Shown here: piece by piece, positions 39,321 through 47,137 of the stretch | Position numbering within the stretch: the first letter of the stretch is position 1 | Layout of the letters: every line of letters begins with the position of its first letter | Source: a virus | IMG/VR virus record: IMGVR_UViG_3300017941_000010 | Coordinates: 1-58,705 of that record | Strand: one strand, 5' to 3' | Length of the DNA stretch: 58,705 nucleotides | The notes under the pieces: generated by a model | What the model saw: only the letters and a program-made list of their open reading frames with translations | Told to the model about the DNA's origin: nothing | Databases searched by the model: none | Made by a program: the position numbers and the translations under genes

Positions 39321-39764
39321 TTAGTTTATTTCGTAAACTGCTTCTTCATAGCCGGGCAAAGATTGAATGGTTTGCAGACGCAACTGTTGCAGGAAATGTG
39401 CTGCGTCCGATGCCTTCCAGTTCTCACAGGCATCTGACTGATACTCCAGGCAGAAAATAGCCTTCAACGTCTGCACGCGCATGAGCGGTTCCACGGATAC
39501 AGGAAAGCGATAGGCGGCCGCGCGCGCTGCATCGCCTTCGGGATCTGCTTCGCTCGGATAGTGGACGCCGTAACTTTTCAGATTCTCGCCTAAAAGCATC
39601 TGGCCGATTTTATCGGCGCATTCCAAAGCCGCATGTTTCCGTTCAGGTCTGAACCATACATGCCACAAACCACGGCGGACGTGTTCCTGTGCGTCCTTTG
39701 GGCCATGAATAGCCGTTGCAATGAGCGCGTGAATGTGTGCGTCCGAAACGACAAAGCAAGACAT
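39321..39764 (-). CDS. Hypothetical protein, SDAHIHALI family (147 aa)
   Basis: Start MSCFVVSDAHIHALI follows AAAGGTGA. The N-terminal SDAHIHALI, then LENLKSYGVHYPSE-like segments, look like a small family I have seen in bacteria and phages without function. C-terminal half helical (AHFLQQLRLQTIQSLPGYE). Confidence 0.7.
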   Translation of the reverse strand: MSCFVVSDAHIHALIATAIHGPKDAQEHVRRGLWHVWFRPERKHAALECADKIGQMLLGENLKSYGVHYPSEADPEGDAARAAAYRFPVSVEPLMRVQTLKAIFCLEYQSDACENWKASDAAHFLQQLRLQTIQSLPGYEEAVYEIN

Positions 39765-39768
39765 AGAA

Positions 39769-39987
39769 TCACCTTTCCTGTACGGCGCGTTTCTGCGCAT
39801 TAGCCTGTTGCTTGTCTAGTTCCTTGTAATACTGACGATTGCAAAGAACGCGACCGTCTAACAGTTTGTTGCGCTCGACTTTCGGCCCGTGCGTTTTCTG
39901 GCAACCGTCACAGAAAAATGGAACCTCCCACCAGTTTTTTACGTGGTGAGCACCACGCCTGAAGCCGTATTTGCGATTGCCTCCCAT
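39769..39987 (-). CDS. Small zinc-type protein (72 aa)
   Basis: C-x2-C in FFCDGCQKTH plus a later Cys-Asn-Arg (VLCNRQYYKEL) suggest a zinc knuckle; basic overall. Starts four bases before the end of the upstream gene in the same block. Confidence 0.65.
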   Translation of the reverse strand: MGGNRKYGFRRGAHHVKNWWEVPFFCDGCQKTHGPKVERNKLLDGRVLCNRQYYKELDKQQANAQKRAVQER

Positions 39988-39990
39988 GGC

Positions 39991-40440
39991 CTAATCCTCA
40001 TCCGGGAGCATGATCGTAATCACGGGCTCTGCGTTGTCGCCGGGGCCGCAAACAGCCTTCAGACGAACGTCTTCATGTTTAAAGCGATTCGTGCGGTCAC
40101 CTTTGATATAAACCCAATTCCAGACGCGCACGGTAAAGAAAAGCAGGTCACCGCCCGCGCTGGTGCGGATGGCGTATTTAAGCATAGTCAGCACGTCCCA
40201 CAGCCGCCCGCTTACGTCTTGGGCAGGCGGCAAGGGCTCGCCCAGCTTTTGTACGGTACGATCAAAAGCAGCGCGCGTCATGGCAACGGGAAATTTGATT
40301 CCTGCTTCTTGCAGGATGTTCAGTCCAGGGCGGAAATTACAAGACGAGTCCGAAAGATCCACCAAAACACCATCCTTGATTGCTTCCGCACGCGTATAGC
40401 TGGAAATTACTTCGCCAAAAAAATCATCTTGTTCGGGCAT
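39991..40440 (-). CDS. DUF6573-like protein (149 aa)
   Basis: Start MPEQDDFFGEV. GEVISSYTRAEAIKDGVLVD, then DVSGRLWDVLTMLKYAIR, match a family of plasmid- and phage-borne hypotheticals I recall as DUF6573. No enzymatic motif. Typical companion of DUF932-type genes such as the one at 42451. Confidence 0.75.
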   Translation of the reverse strand: MPEQDDFFGEVISSYTRAEAIKDGVLVDLSDSSCNFRPGLNILQEAGIKFPVAMTRAAFDRTVQKLGEPLPPAQDVSGRLWDVLTMLKYAIRTSAGGDLLFFTVRVWNWVYIKGDRTNRFKHEDVRLKAVCGPGDNAEPVITIMLPDED

Positions 40441-40521
40441 TGCTTTTTGCTCCACTCTTGGCGCTATGCGCCGGTTGAAATGTACTCCTCAGTCCGACCG
40501 GGTACCCGGCCAGGTTCAAAA

Positions 40522-40541
40522 TTTTGGTCACACTATCAAAA
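40522..40541 (-). repeat. Minus-strand leader repeat, copy 6
   Basis: TTTTGGTCACACTATCAAAA (plus-strand reading) directly followed by the AGTCCAGAATCTAGACT palindrome (40541-40557); GGCGCATAGCGCC hairpin near 40459 precedes the gene start. Confidence 0.8.
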
Positions 40542-40563
40542 GTCCAGAATCTAGACTTTGCGC

Positions 40564-40800
40564 CTAATCTTCATCGCCCCGTGTGACTTGCTCGAAGTCG
40601 AATCCATCGGGGCAGCTGGGGCCAGACGCATCGCAGACAGACCACTGTGCGCCACTCGGCAAATGTTCTATCCACCATTGGCCATGCTCGAAGAAGGCGC
40701 GAAATTCCGTGTAACGGCGGGCTGGATTGACTAGCTTTCCGTTTGCGGCTTTCAAAATGCGCGCCTCTATTGCGGGAGTGTTGGTTTCAGTGTTCAGCAT
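40564..40800 (-). CDS. Hypothetical protein (78 aa)
   Basis: AAGGAAGG ribosome site. Pattern ARRYTEFRAFFEHGQWWIEHL, then SGAQWSVCDASG, fits small phage/plasmid hypotheticals. Function unknown. Confidence 0.7.
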   Translation of the reverse strand: MLNTETNTPAIEARILKAANGKLVNPARRYTEFRAFFEHGQWWIEHLPSGAQWSVCDASGPSCPDGFDFEQVTRGDED

Positions 40801-40847
40801 GTTTCCTTCCTTTGCCCACGTACCGGCCCATGGGTGGGCAACTGTTC

Positions 40848-41033
40848 TTACTCGGGCAATGCGGTAAATTCAGATCCGTCGACTAATCCGTCATAGCTCC
40901 ATTGCATTTCGCCCGCATTTTCTTGAGCCTGTGCCGGTGCTAGTTTGTTGGCGCTCGTTTCGTTTGGCGCGTTGACTTCGACGAAAGCGCTAACCCACGC
41001 TTCACAGGTGACTTTGACACGGTATATAGGCAT
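40848..41033 (-). CDS. Hypothetical protein (61 aa)
   Basis: Start MPIYRVKVTCEAW after CAGGAAAAC; the longer frame from 41210 overlaps the next gene. Beta strand, then an Ala/Gln/Asn helix and SYDGLVDGSEF. Similar in size and pattern to small plasmid proteins. Confidence 0.65.
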   Translation of the reverse strand: MPIYRVKVTCEAWVSAFVEVNAPNETSANKLAPAQAQENAGEMQWSYDGLVDGSEFTALPE

Positions 41034-41079
41034 GTTTTCCTGTTCTGCCCGCGTACCATGCCCACGGACAGGCACAAGG

Positions 41080-41274
41080 TTAGTTTCTTGTTCTGACCAC
41101 TCGCCACGGTGTGAACTCGTTCCCGTAACGTTCTTCAGACTTCCATCCGTTTTCGTGCATCCACGGGTACAGCCCTGATAGATCGTTAAAAACAGGCGAT
41201 AGTGCCTCATGGTTTGTATCTGCGATGAAACAGCCCGTTCGCCCGCTGATACGGTCTCTGCATTGGACGTTCAT
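41080..41274 (-). CDS. Hypothetical protein (64 aa)
   Basis: Start MNVQCRDRISGRTG. Compact sequence ending WKSEERYGNEFTPWRVVRTR. No family recognised; spacing and orientation fit the block. Confidence 0.55.
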   Translation of the reverse strand: MNVQCRDRISGRTGCFIADTNHEALSPVFNDLSGLYPWMHENGWKSEERYGNEFTPWRVVRTRN

Positions 41275-41286
41275 TCTGTATTCCAC

Positions 41287-41523
41287 CTAAAGCCCCTTTC
41301 CGGCAAGAATGGCCTTGCGGGCCTTGCTCTTGAATCCTTCCGTGAACCACTCCGGATTATCCCAGCCCACTTGCCCGGTACCGTAATCAATCGGGTAATC
41401 GGTGCGGAATCCGTCTTTTGTTGCGGCAACATATGAGCGCTTTCCGTTGATCGTTGCCGTTACTAACGCCTCACCGTTTGGGTGGACGTATACCGCGCGT
41501 TCATCTTCGAAAGTTGTGTACAT
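41287..41523 (-). CDS. Hypothetical protein (78 aa)
   Basis: GGAG ribosome site before ATG. Beta-rich N-terminal half (AVYVHPNGEALVTATINGKR) and a Lys/Arg helix at the C-terminus. Preceded by leader repeat copy 7. Confidence 0.65.
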   Translation of the reverse strand: MYTTFEDERAVYVHPNGEALVTATINGKRSYVAATKDGFRTDYPIDYGTGQVGWDNPEWFTEGFKSKARKAILAGKGL

Positions 41524-41562
41524 TTTTTTGCTCCGGGTCTTGGCGCCATGCGCCGGTTAAAA

Positions 41563-41584
41563 GTTGGTCACGCTATCAAATAGG
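41563..41584 (-). repeat. Minus-strand leader repeat, copy 7
   Basis: TTGGTCACGCTATCAAATAG (plus-strand reading), followed on the minus strand by GGCGCATGGCGCC (41541-41553) and the gene at 41523. Confidence 0.8.
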
Positions 41585-41591
41585 CTGTGGG

Positions 41592-42383
41592 TTATGCCAG
41601 CCGGAAGACGCGGAAGTCTGCCCGCAAATACACGCCGTTATGGGCGCGCACCTCGTCTTCGCTGAAAAACCAAACGAGGGCCGGGCGCGTTTCTTCCGTG
41701 GGCTGGAGCTGTGCAAGCGGGATTGAGTTGCCTAGACTGCCACTGTAGGAAATAGCACTGCCAAGGTAAAAGCCTTGATTCTCTTCTGCCGTGTACATGG
41801 TAGGTTGAACAGATTCCCCCCAGTCGTGTGCAATCCTGAATTGGCCTGCGGGAGTATCGATCCAATCTCCAACACGCGCCCCGCGTATCGCATCATAGGC
41901 ACGCATACGCTCGGTGAGGATGGCCGCGTTTTTCATGCTGGCGCGAACCGCCGAGTTAAACCACGGCTCAAGCTGATAGCGGTTTAAATCCCTATCAAAG
42001 TAGATGGGGCGCGGGATTGGGCGCATCGGTTCCGCGTCTGGCCAGTCTGCCCCGTATTTTTTGGCCCTCTTGGCATGCTCTACCATGTAATCGGCGTGCA
42101 TGCGGTAGCGCTCGCCCACGAATAGTGCGTAGGCTTCCGGCGTCCAGCGATAAGGGTAGCGGTCCCGGTCACCATGCACAGAACAAATTACGGCGCCGCC
42201 TTGACGGCTCAAAATGTTGCGCTCGAAAGCTGTATCGTCGCCGTTGTGGTTGAACGTTGAACGCATGTAATCAAGCGTATGCTTAGGCGCGGAATAGGTT
42301 TCAATCTGGCGTATAGTATCGTGCCCGAAAACATCAAAACAGACTTGGTCCTGATAACTTAGATGAAATTCAATCCTGAACAT
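41592..42383 (-). CDS. Hypothetical protein (263 aa)
   Basis: AAAGGATG ribosome site. N-terminal strand-rich part, a central segment YRWTPEAYALFVGERYRMHA, and a C-terminal part with VGDWIDTPAGQFRIAHDWGE that looks like a beta domain. No family recognised with confidence; reminiscent of plasmid-borne hypotheticals. Confidence 0.7.
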   Translation of the reverse strand: MFRIEFHLSYQDQVCFDVFGHDTIRQIETYSAPKHTLDYMRSTFNHNGDDTAFERNILSRQGGAVICSVHGDRDRYPYRWTPEAYALFVGERYRMHADYMVEHAKRAKKYGADWPDAEPMRPIPRPIYFDRDLNRYQLEPWFNSAVRASMKNAAILTERMRAYDAIRGARVGDWIDTPAGQFRIAHDWGESVQPTMYTAEENQGFYLGSAISYSGSLGNSIPLAQLQPTEETRPALVWFFSEDEVRAHNGVYLRADFRVFRLA

Positions 42384-42450
42384 GGGCGCATCCTTTCGGT
42401 TTTGTGGCTGAAGGAATGGGCGGGCATTGCGCCCGCCCCCGATGCGGAAG

Positions 42451-43398
42451 TTACGCCGCTACGGTCTGGCCCTTGAGTTCTGCCATACGTTCCGCCAGCA
42501 TCCACAAAGCCCGATTCAGCTTTACGTCTTGATCAATGCCCTTTACTTCGCGCGTAGTGACGCGGCGGGCAGTCTTGCGCCCTGTCTGTGCGTCAACGCC
42601 TTGAGCAAAACCGTGCAGCCCGCCGCGAATCACATTTTCCTGCACCACATTCAGAGTGTGCCAAAGATCCGGCTTTGGGTTCGTGGGTCGACGCCAGTCA
42701 ATAGCGGCCGCTGCATCGGCTTCACGGCGCGGGCGCAAAAGTTGCTCGGCGGTAATCGGCGTCTTAATTTCGCCTTCCGCATCCGCGAAACGGAGCTGGC
42801 GGGCAGCATCGGCGAATGCGCCTTGTTCGCCCGCTGTTAACTGGAGCTGATTCCACTCATCGGCGCGCGCAAGAGACTTTTCCGACTGCTGAACGATCTG
42901 GAAAGATCCCTCAATCACATCGTGCACGATATCGCCCTTGTGTTGTACGGAAAGCATCTGAACGGTTGAATCAGAGACCATAAGCCCGTTTGAGCAAACC
43001 AGCCGGAACAAGCCGGCAGAAAGCTTGTAAGCGCTTGTGCCATCGTGCGAATTGACTAAAACCACTTCAGGAACGGAATCGCCAACACGCTGAATTGCGT
43101 TAAAAGAATCGGGGTGACGAAAACGAATCAGATGCTTTGTAAAATCTTCCTTGCCTGCAATCCTGCAGCGGCTTTGAGTTGCCTTGAAAGGCTGAAAGCC
43201 TTCTTTCATAAGCCCGGCGATAATCTCGGAGGTAGGAATATAGGTATACCGGGCAGAACGGGATTCATGCGCCTCTGTGGCGAAAGCGCTAGGCGCAAAG
43301 TGGCGCAACGCGTCCAAGGTAAGTGGAGTTTGCTGGCGAAGAAGTACGCCGGGATTGATTGCAGCGCCGATATTAAAATTATGTGCAAAAGTGTTCAT
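42451..43398 (-). CDS. DUF932-family protein (315 aa)
   Basis: Matches the DUF932 pattern of plasmid and phage proteins: YTYIPTSEIIAGLMKEGFQP, QSRCRIAGKEDFTKHLIRFR, VLVNSHDGTSAYKLSAGLFR, and LVCSNGLMVSDS. Function is not known. It is the first large gene of the minus block beside the repeat-rich region. Normal length. Confidence 0.9.
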   Translation of the reverse strand: MNTFAHNFNIGAAINPGVLLRQQTPLTLDALRHFAPSAFATEAHESRSARYTYIPTSEIIAGLMKEGFQPFKATQSRCRIAGKEDFTKHLIRFRHPDSFNAIQRVGDSVPEVVLVNSHDGTSAYKLSAGLFRLVCSNGLMVSDSTVQMLSVQHKGDIVHDVIEGSFQIVQQSEKSLARADEWNQLQLTAGEQGAFADAARQLRFADAEGEIKTPITAEQLLRPRREADAAAAIDWRRPTNPKPDLWHTLNVVQENVIRGGLHGFAQGVDAQTGRKTARRVTTREVKGIDQDVKLNRALWMLAERMAELKGQTVAA

Positions 43399-43505
43399 TC
43401 TGAATCCTCTGATTCTCGGAACTATGTTCCCGTTTCGCGCTTTGGCCGCTGGCCGCGCTCATTCAGTATCGGGACCGATTACCCGATAGACGGGAAAAAC
43501 CCGTG

Positions 43506-43706
43506 TTAAAAGGTTGCCGTGTGAATGACTTCTGAACCGTCTTCATGTTCGCAAAGCGTAACAGAGATTAAATGCTGTTTCTTGGCAGGGACTTTCAACT
43601 GTTCCGCTACCTTGTTCTGTGCTGCATACAAGGAAGGCGCATAGACTTCTATCCGCTTACCTTGATAAAACGCAACGTATCCACACAAACCGTTCTCAAT
43701 ACTCAT
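43506..43706 (-). CDS. Hypothetical protein (66 aa)
   Basis: Small alpha/beta protein: GYVAFYQGKRIEVYAPSLYA, then AAQNKVAEQL and a final strand VIHTATF. Pattern common in plasmid and phage hypotheticals. First gene of the minus-strand block; its promoter should lie in the repeat-rich region to the right. Confidence 0.75.
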   Translation of the reverse strand: MSIENGLCGYVAFYQGKRIEVYAPSLYAAQNKVAEQLKVPAKKQHLISVTLCEHEDGSEVIHTATF

Positions 43707-43767
43707 TAGACCCCCTCTGTGTGTAAGGCTTGAATGACCTTACTTAATCACTCTATCCTACTTTCAC

Positions 43768-44056
43768 ACCATAGTGCAACAAAAAAATGTACTGTGGTGT
43801 GAAATTTGTAACTGTGGTGCATGCCCTATCTGATCAAACTGGACGCCGTTGTATATAGGATAACGGCACGTTGCACTGTGGTGCACGATATATATTGCAT
43901 CGTGGTGAGTTGTACGCACTGCTGCGCTAACCGCCGATGTGATGAAAAATGAAACACATCCATCCCGATATTCTGCGCAGTCTGCACTGTGGTGAGGCTA
44001 GTCTAGTGCGATGCGCCCCCGGGCGGAAACAAGAGGGCTGTAACTGCACCATGGTG
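43768..44056. repeat. ACTGTGGTG iteron-like repeats
   Basis: ACTGTGGTG is found at 43791, 43811, 43875 and 43986; related copies are TGCATCGTGGTG (43897), GCACCATGGTG (44046) and the inverse CACCATAGTGC (43768). A single stray copy lies at 36059. No gene in this stretch. Multiple close direct repeats between divergent operons suggest a replication origin or a multi-site operator. Confidence 0.65.
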
Positions 44057-44106
44057 ATAGTGCGCGGATGATTCGCAGAAAGTGAAGCCTTCAAGGATCA
44101 GGATTG

Positions 44107-44129
44107 TTTTTCGGTCACCTATCAAAATG
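44107..44129 (-). repeat. Minus-strand leader repeat, copy 8
   Basis: TTTTTCGGTCACCTATCAAA (plus-strand reading). This copy lies in the gene-free region, 400 bases upstream of the first minus-strand gene, so it may mark the main promoter of the block or a lost gene. Confidence 0.7.
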
Positions 44130-44459
44130 GGGAATCGGGCGCAATTGTTGCATTGTGAGGCGCGCGGGGCTGTTGCCAGGTGCGCATGGTGCACGTTGGG
44201 CGCGGTGATGGTCGGGCATGGGCAAGCTGTCCAAAGTCCTGTAGTCCCCCCTAAAAACGCTGTAAATGGGGATGCTGCAGCTAAATCTGTAGATTTAGCA
44301 GCGCTGGGGGGCGCCGGATGCATGGTCAACGTATGTCCGGCCCGGGATGCGGCTCGGCTTGTCTCGCAGCGGTCCGGGAGTTGTCCGGGGGAGGGGGGGT
44401 GCGCGTCGTCGTCGACGCCTTACTCGTCCATAGAAACCCACAGCAGGGAAAAAGTCGAA

Positions 44460-44669
44460 GCGCAATTTAAGCGCAAAGATAAAACATAGAAAATTTGAAA
44501 TGGGTTGAGCCGTGCGCAATTCAGGCGCAATTTATATCGAAATTATTGCGGTTATAGGGATAGAGGATAATTTGGCTAAATTCGCTATAGATCGATGAGA
44601 AGCGCAATCGTAGCGCAATGAAAAATTAGCATAGACAGGAAATTGAGTTAGGCGTAAGTTGTGCGCAAA
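44460..44669. repeat. GCGCAA(T/A) repeats
   Basis: Seven copies of GCGCAAT or GCGCAAA at about 44460, 44471, 44516, 44525, 44602, 44613 and 44663, in pairs roughly 9-11 bases apart, i.e. on one helical face. They lie directly upstream of the XRE-type gene at 44683 and may be its operators or origin binding sites. Confidence 0.6.
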
Positions 44670-44682
44670 GACGGAGAGAATT

Positions 44683-44916
44683 ATGCCAAAGCCAGCGGTC
44701 ACTGACGAGGAGTTGAAAGAGCGGGAAGTGCGCAGCCAGGAGTGGCGGGCATTTCGCAAGGATCATCTGTTCACGCAGGTGAGACTGGCTGAGGTTTTAG
44801 GGATGAGTCGGCGCGAGGTACAGCTGATTGAGAAGGGCAAGGTTTCCCCGATTCAGAACACACTGAGAAAGTTTCTGGCGTTGAAGGCAAAATACAGTCA
44901 TGACGAGGAGATGTAA
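44683..44916 (+). CDS. XRE-like helix-turn-helix regulator (77 aa)
   Basis: FTQVRLAEVLGMSRREVQLIEKG, split around LGMSRREVQ, is a helix-turn-helix of the XRE class. Start MPKPAVTDEE has GGAGAGA upstream. It opens the late operon and sits next to the GCGCAA repeats, a likely autoregulator. Confidence 0.88.
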   Translation: MPKPAVTDEELKEREVRSQEWRAFRKDHLFTQVRLAEVLGMSRREVQLIEKGKVSPIQNTLRKFLALKAKYSHDEEM

Positions 44917-45144
44917 GTGGACGAGCAAAGTGATACAAAGCGTTCGCCGAGTCAAGTGCTGATTGACTGTCTGGAAGATTTCGGTAACGATGAGCCATTG
45001 GAAGTAGTTGTGACGTATAGAACCAAGAGTGGCGATCTGGCTTGGCAAACGAACATAGATGCGAATTCGCATTTTATTGGGTTGCTGCGGTTGACAGAGA
45101 TTTGGTATCTGGAAAAAGTGAAATCTAGAAACGGTGGAGGATAA
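44917..45144 (+). CDS. Hypothetical protein (75 aa)
   Basis: GTG start immediately after the regulator stop; GAGGAGATG serves as ribosome site. Alpha/beta protein with EVVVTYRTKSGDLAWQTN and a C-terminal ETWYLEK-like segment. Pattern resembles small bacterial hypotheticals. Confidence 0.7.
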   Translation: MDEQSDTKRSPSQVLIDCLEDFGNDEPLEVVVTYRTKSGDLAWQTNIDANSHFIGLLRLTEIWYLEKVKSRNGGG

Positions 45145-45145
45145 G

Positions 45146-45556
45146 GTGGAGACAACGGAATATGTGGAAGGGCTGACGGGCGAAGAGATCATCAACGACA
45201 TTTTGGATCAGGTGGAAGCAAAGCTCCGGGCTGATTGCAATTTGCGGGAGACGGACAGTTACCAAGCGGGCTACGACGGGAACGTGCATGTGCATTTGAA
45301 TCTGCACGGGGTGGACATTGTTGAGATCAAGCAGGACATTGCTGTAAATCGCCCTGCCAATCAAGACTTGTCAGGTGCTCAGATCACAGAGAAGACCGTG
45401 GATGCGGAGATTGTGATTGCGCTGGAGCCGCGTTTGAATCTTGTGCGGGAGCGCAGCGGCCAAGAAGTGCCGACGCTGAGCAAGGATGAAAGTGGTCATG
45501 AAGTAATCAAGAAGCGGCGCTATGCAAGAAAGAATGCCGCAGACAGTTTGGAATAA
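45146..45556 (+). CDS. Hypothetical protein (136 aa)
   Basis: GTG start with a good GGAGG upstream. Contains YQAGYDGNVHVHLNLHGVDI, an alternating strand, and a Lys/Arg-rich tail (IKKRRYARKNAAD). Function unknown. Confidence 0.65.
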   Translation: METTEYVEGLTGEEIINDILDQVEAKLRADCNLRETDSYQAGYDGNVHVHLNLHGVDIVEIKQDIAVNRPANQDLSGAQITEKTVDAEIVIALEPRLNLVRERSGQEVPTLSKDESGHEVIKKRRYARKNAADSLE

Positions 45557-45577
45557 CGAGGATGAACAGGAAAAGCA

Positions 45578-45910
45578 ATGAAAAAGATTCTTGTGATTTT
45601 GGTGTTTCTTGGAATCATGTTGCTGGCGGCTTTTGCACAACAGCCGCCTGCACCAGTGCCTGATTCAAAACCTGTGCCGCAATTGAGCACTACTGTTCGG
45701 ATTGCGTTGCAAAGCTGTCAGCAAACAAAACAGAGTGCGCAGAAACAATGGCAGGATGCAAGTCAAGAGGAACAAGCGGTGCTTTCGGAATTTGCCGCAG
45801 AGCATTCCGGCTTCCACATCAATCCAACGACGTTTATTGTGGAAGCGGATCAACCGAAGCAGCCCACTCCTACTGTCAAGCCAGCACTCCCTGCATCAGA
45901 AAAAAAGTAG
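45578..45910 (+). CDS. Exported hypothetical protein with signal peptide (110 aa)
   Basis: N-terminus MKKILVILVFLGIMLLAAFAQQ is a clear signal peptide with an AFA-Q cleavage site, then Pro-rich segments and a helical middle (QQTKQSAQKQWQDASQEEQA). Probably periplasmic; could be part of a lysis or envelope-modifying function, but there is no family match. Confidence 0.7.
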   Translation: MKKILVILVFLGIMLLAAFAQQPPAPVPDSKPVPQLSTTVRIALQSCQQTKQSAQKQWQDASQEEQAVLSEFAAEHSGFHINPTTFIVEADQPKQPTPTVKPALPASEKK

Positions 45911-45919
45911 GTTTGTGGG

Positions 45920-46240
45920 ATGAAAGAGAAAAAGCAAACCTGGTTTGAAAGATTGATCGGGCTCTTCAACCTTGAAGAAGTTCATCATCGCACTTGCAGA
46001 CTCTGCCACAAGCGGATTCTGAAGACGCACAAATATCGCCATGTGAAGGTAGGGCCGTGGTGGGTGGATCAGACAGAACACAAGAACTGCAAGAACCCAA
46101 CCTTGGAAACGCCCTACCAACTGGCGCAGCGGCTGATGCCGGAATTGCCGTTCGATGATCTTGATCCGATCGATTTGCCTATTGTGGATGGCAATATTTT
46201 TCCGAGCTATGGCGAAGTTCCTCAGGAGAAGATTCAATGA
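45920..46240 (+). CDS. Zinc-finger hypothetical protein (106 aa)
   Basis: HHRTCRLCHKRIL and the later HKNCKN give a Cys/His zinc site near residues 22-60; the C-terminal half is acidic and Pro rich. Located between an exported protein and packaging genes. Function unknown. Confidence 0.65.
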   Translation: MKEKKQTWFERLIGLFNLEEVHHRTCRLCHKRILKTHKYRHVKVGPWWVDQTEHKNCKNPTLETPYQLAQRLMPELPFDDLDPIDLPIVDGNIFPSYGEVPQEKIQ

Positions 46241-46569
46241 CTGAAGAACAAGAAGAGCGACTTGTCACAGCGTTTGAACAGATTGCAGGAGCTTTGACTG
46301 GCATCCATGACACACAAGAAAAACAATTCGCCAAGCAGTGGCCCGAACGAAAAGAAGTCCGTGAAGCTGTTTACTCTCGCGTCCCCACCGAAGAAGACAT
46401 CCTCCGTGAGCAGCATGGAGCAAGCGACGAAACCACGGAAGAATGGCTCACGATTAAAGAGTACGTCGGCCCGCGCGAAAGAGAATTCCTTGAATCTACC
46501 AGTGCCAAAACTGGAAACAAGGATGACGAGAACAGCGGAAGCGTTGAAACGCCTGAAAGTGAAGCCTGA
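46237..46569 (+). CDS. Hypothetical protein (110 aa)
   Basis: ATGA overlap with the previous gene. N-terminal coiled helix, acidic throughout (EEWLTIKEYVGPREREFLES), Glu/Asn/Ser-rich tail. Overlaps the next gene by 47 bases. Confidence 0.6.
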   Translation: MTEEQEERLVTAFEQIAGALTGIHDTQEKQFAKQWPERKEVREAVYSRVPTEEDILREQHGASDETTEEWLTIKEYVGPREREFLESTSAKTGNKDDENSGSVETPESEA

Positions 46570-47137
46570 ACAACTAGCGAAGGTGCCGGCGCTCAGTTCG
46601 ATGTTCAAACATGCAGAAGGTGGATTGCGCTCGGTACTCGACGCCATGCGCTTTTGTGTTCATGACGAAGTGATTGCAGCATTTTTGAAAAAGTACGATG
46701 CCATGCCGGAAACGGATCGGCGCTGCGTTCCATGGGAAGCGATTGCGCTTTCTGCCAACCTGGATGGACGAACTTTGTGCGGCGCAATCATGAATGCGAT
46801 TACGCTTTCTTTTGGCAATACATCAAGAATTCTGGCTTTGACCGCGCATCCAAGCTTGATGAAAAAGAGAATTGAATTTGCCAAAATGCCAAGCGGCGAA
46901 AAAGATCGCACGGCAGTCGACATTATGGTGGGTGCGCTCCCGTCTCCGAAGGGGCCAACCTTCATCGGTAAAGCGGTGTTTGGAAGCTCGGCAGAAAAAT
47001 CAGAAGAATCATCTGAATCAAGTGAAGTTTTTGGCAGTGAAGATGACTTGGACGATTTGTTTCCATCGCCTAGCGCCATGCTGGAAAAGCTGGTGCCAAT
47101 CCGGCAGAAACGCTTGGGAGACGGAGACCAACAATGA
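46523..47137 (+). CDS. Putative terminase-small-subunit-like protein (204 aa)
   Basis: Start MTRTAEALKRLKVKPEQ; the longer frame from 46307 would overlap the previous gene almost fully. Helical with SMFKHAEGGLRSVLDAMRFC and CGAIMNAITLSFGNTSRILA, then an acidic Ser/Glu/Asp tail. Position before the terminase large subunit suggests a packaging partner, but no helix-turn-helix is obvious; it could also be unrelated. Confidence 0.5.
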   Translation: MTRTAEALKRLKVKPEQLAKVPALSSMFKHAEGGLRSVLDAMRFCVHDEVIAAFLKKYDAMPETDRRCVPWEAIALSANLDGRTLCGAIMNAITLSFGNTSRILALTAHPSLMKKRIEFAKMPSGEKDRTAVDIMVGALPSPKGPTFIGKAVFGSSAEKSEESSESSEVFGSEDDLDDLFPSPSAMLEKLVPIRQKRLGDGDQQ

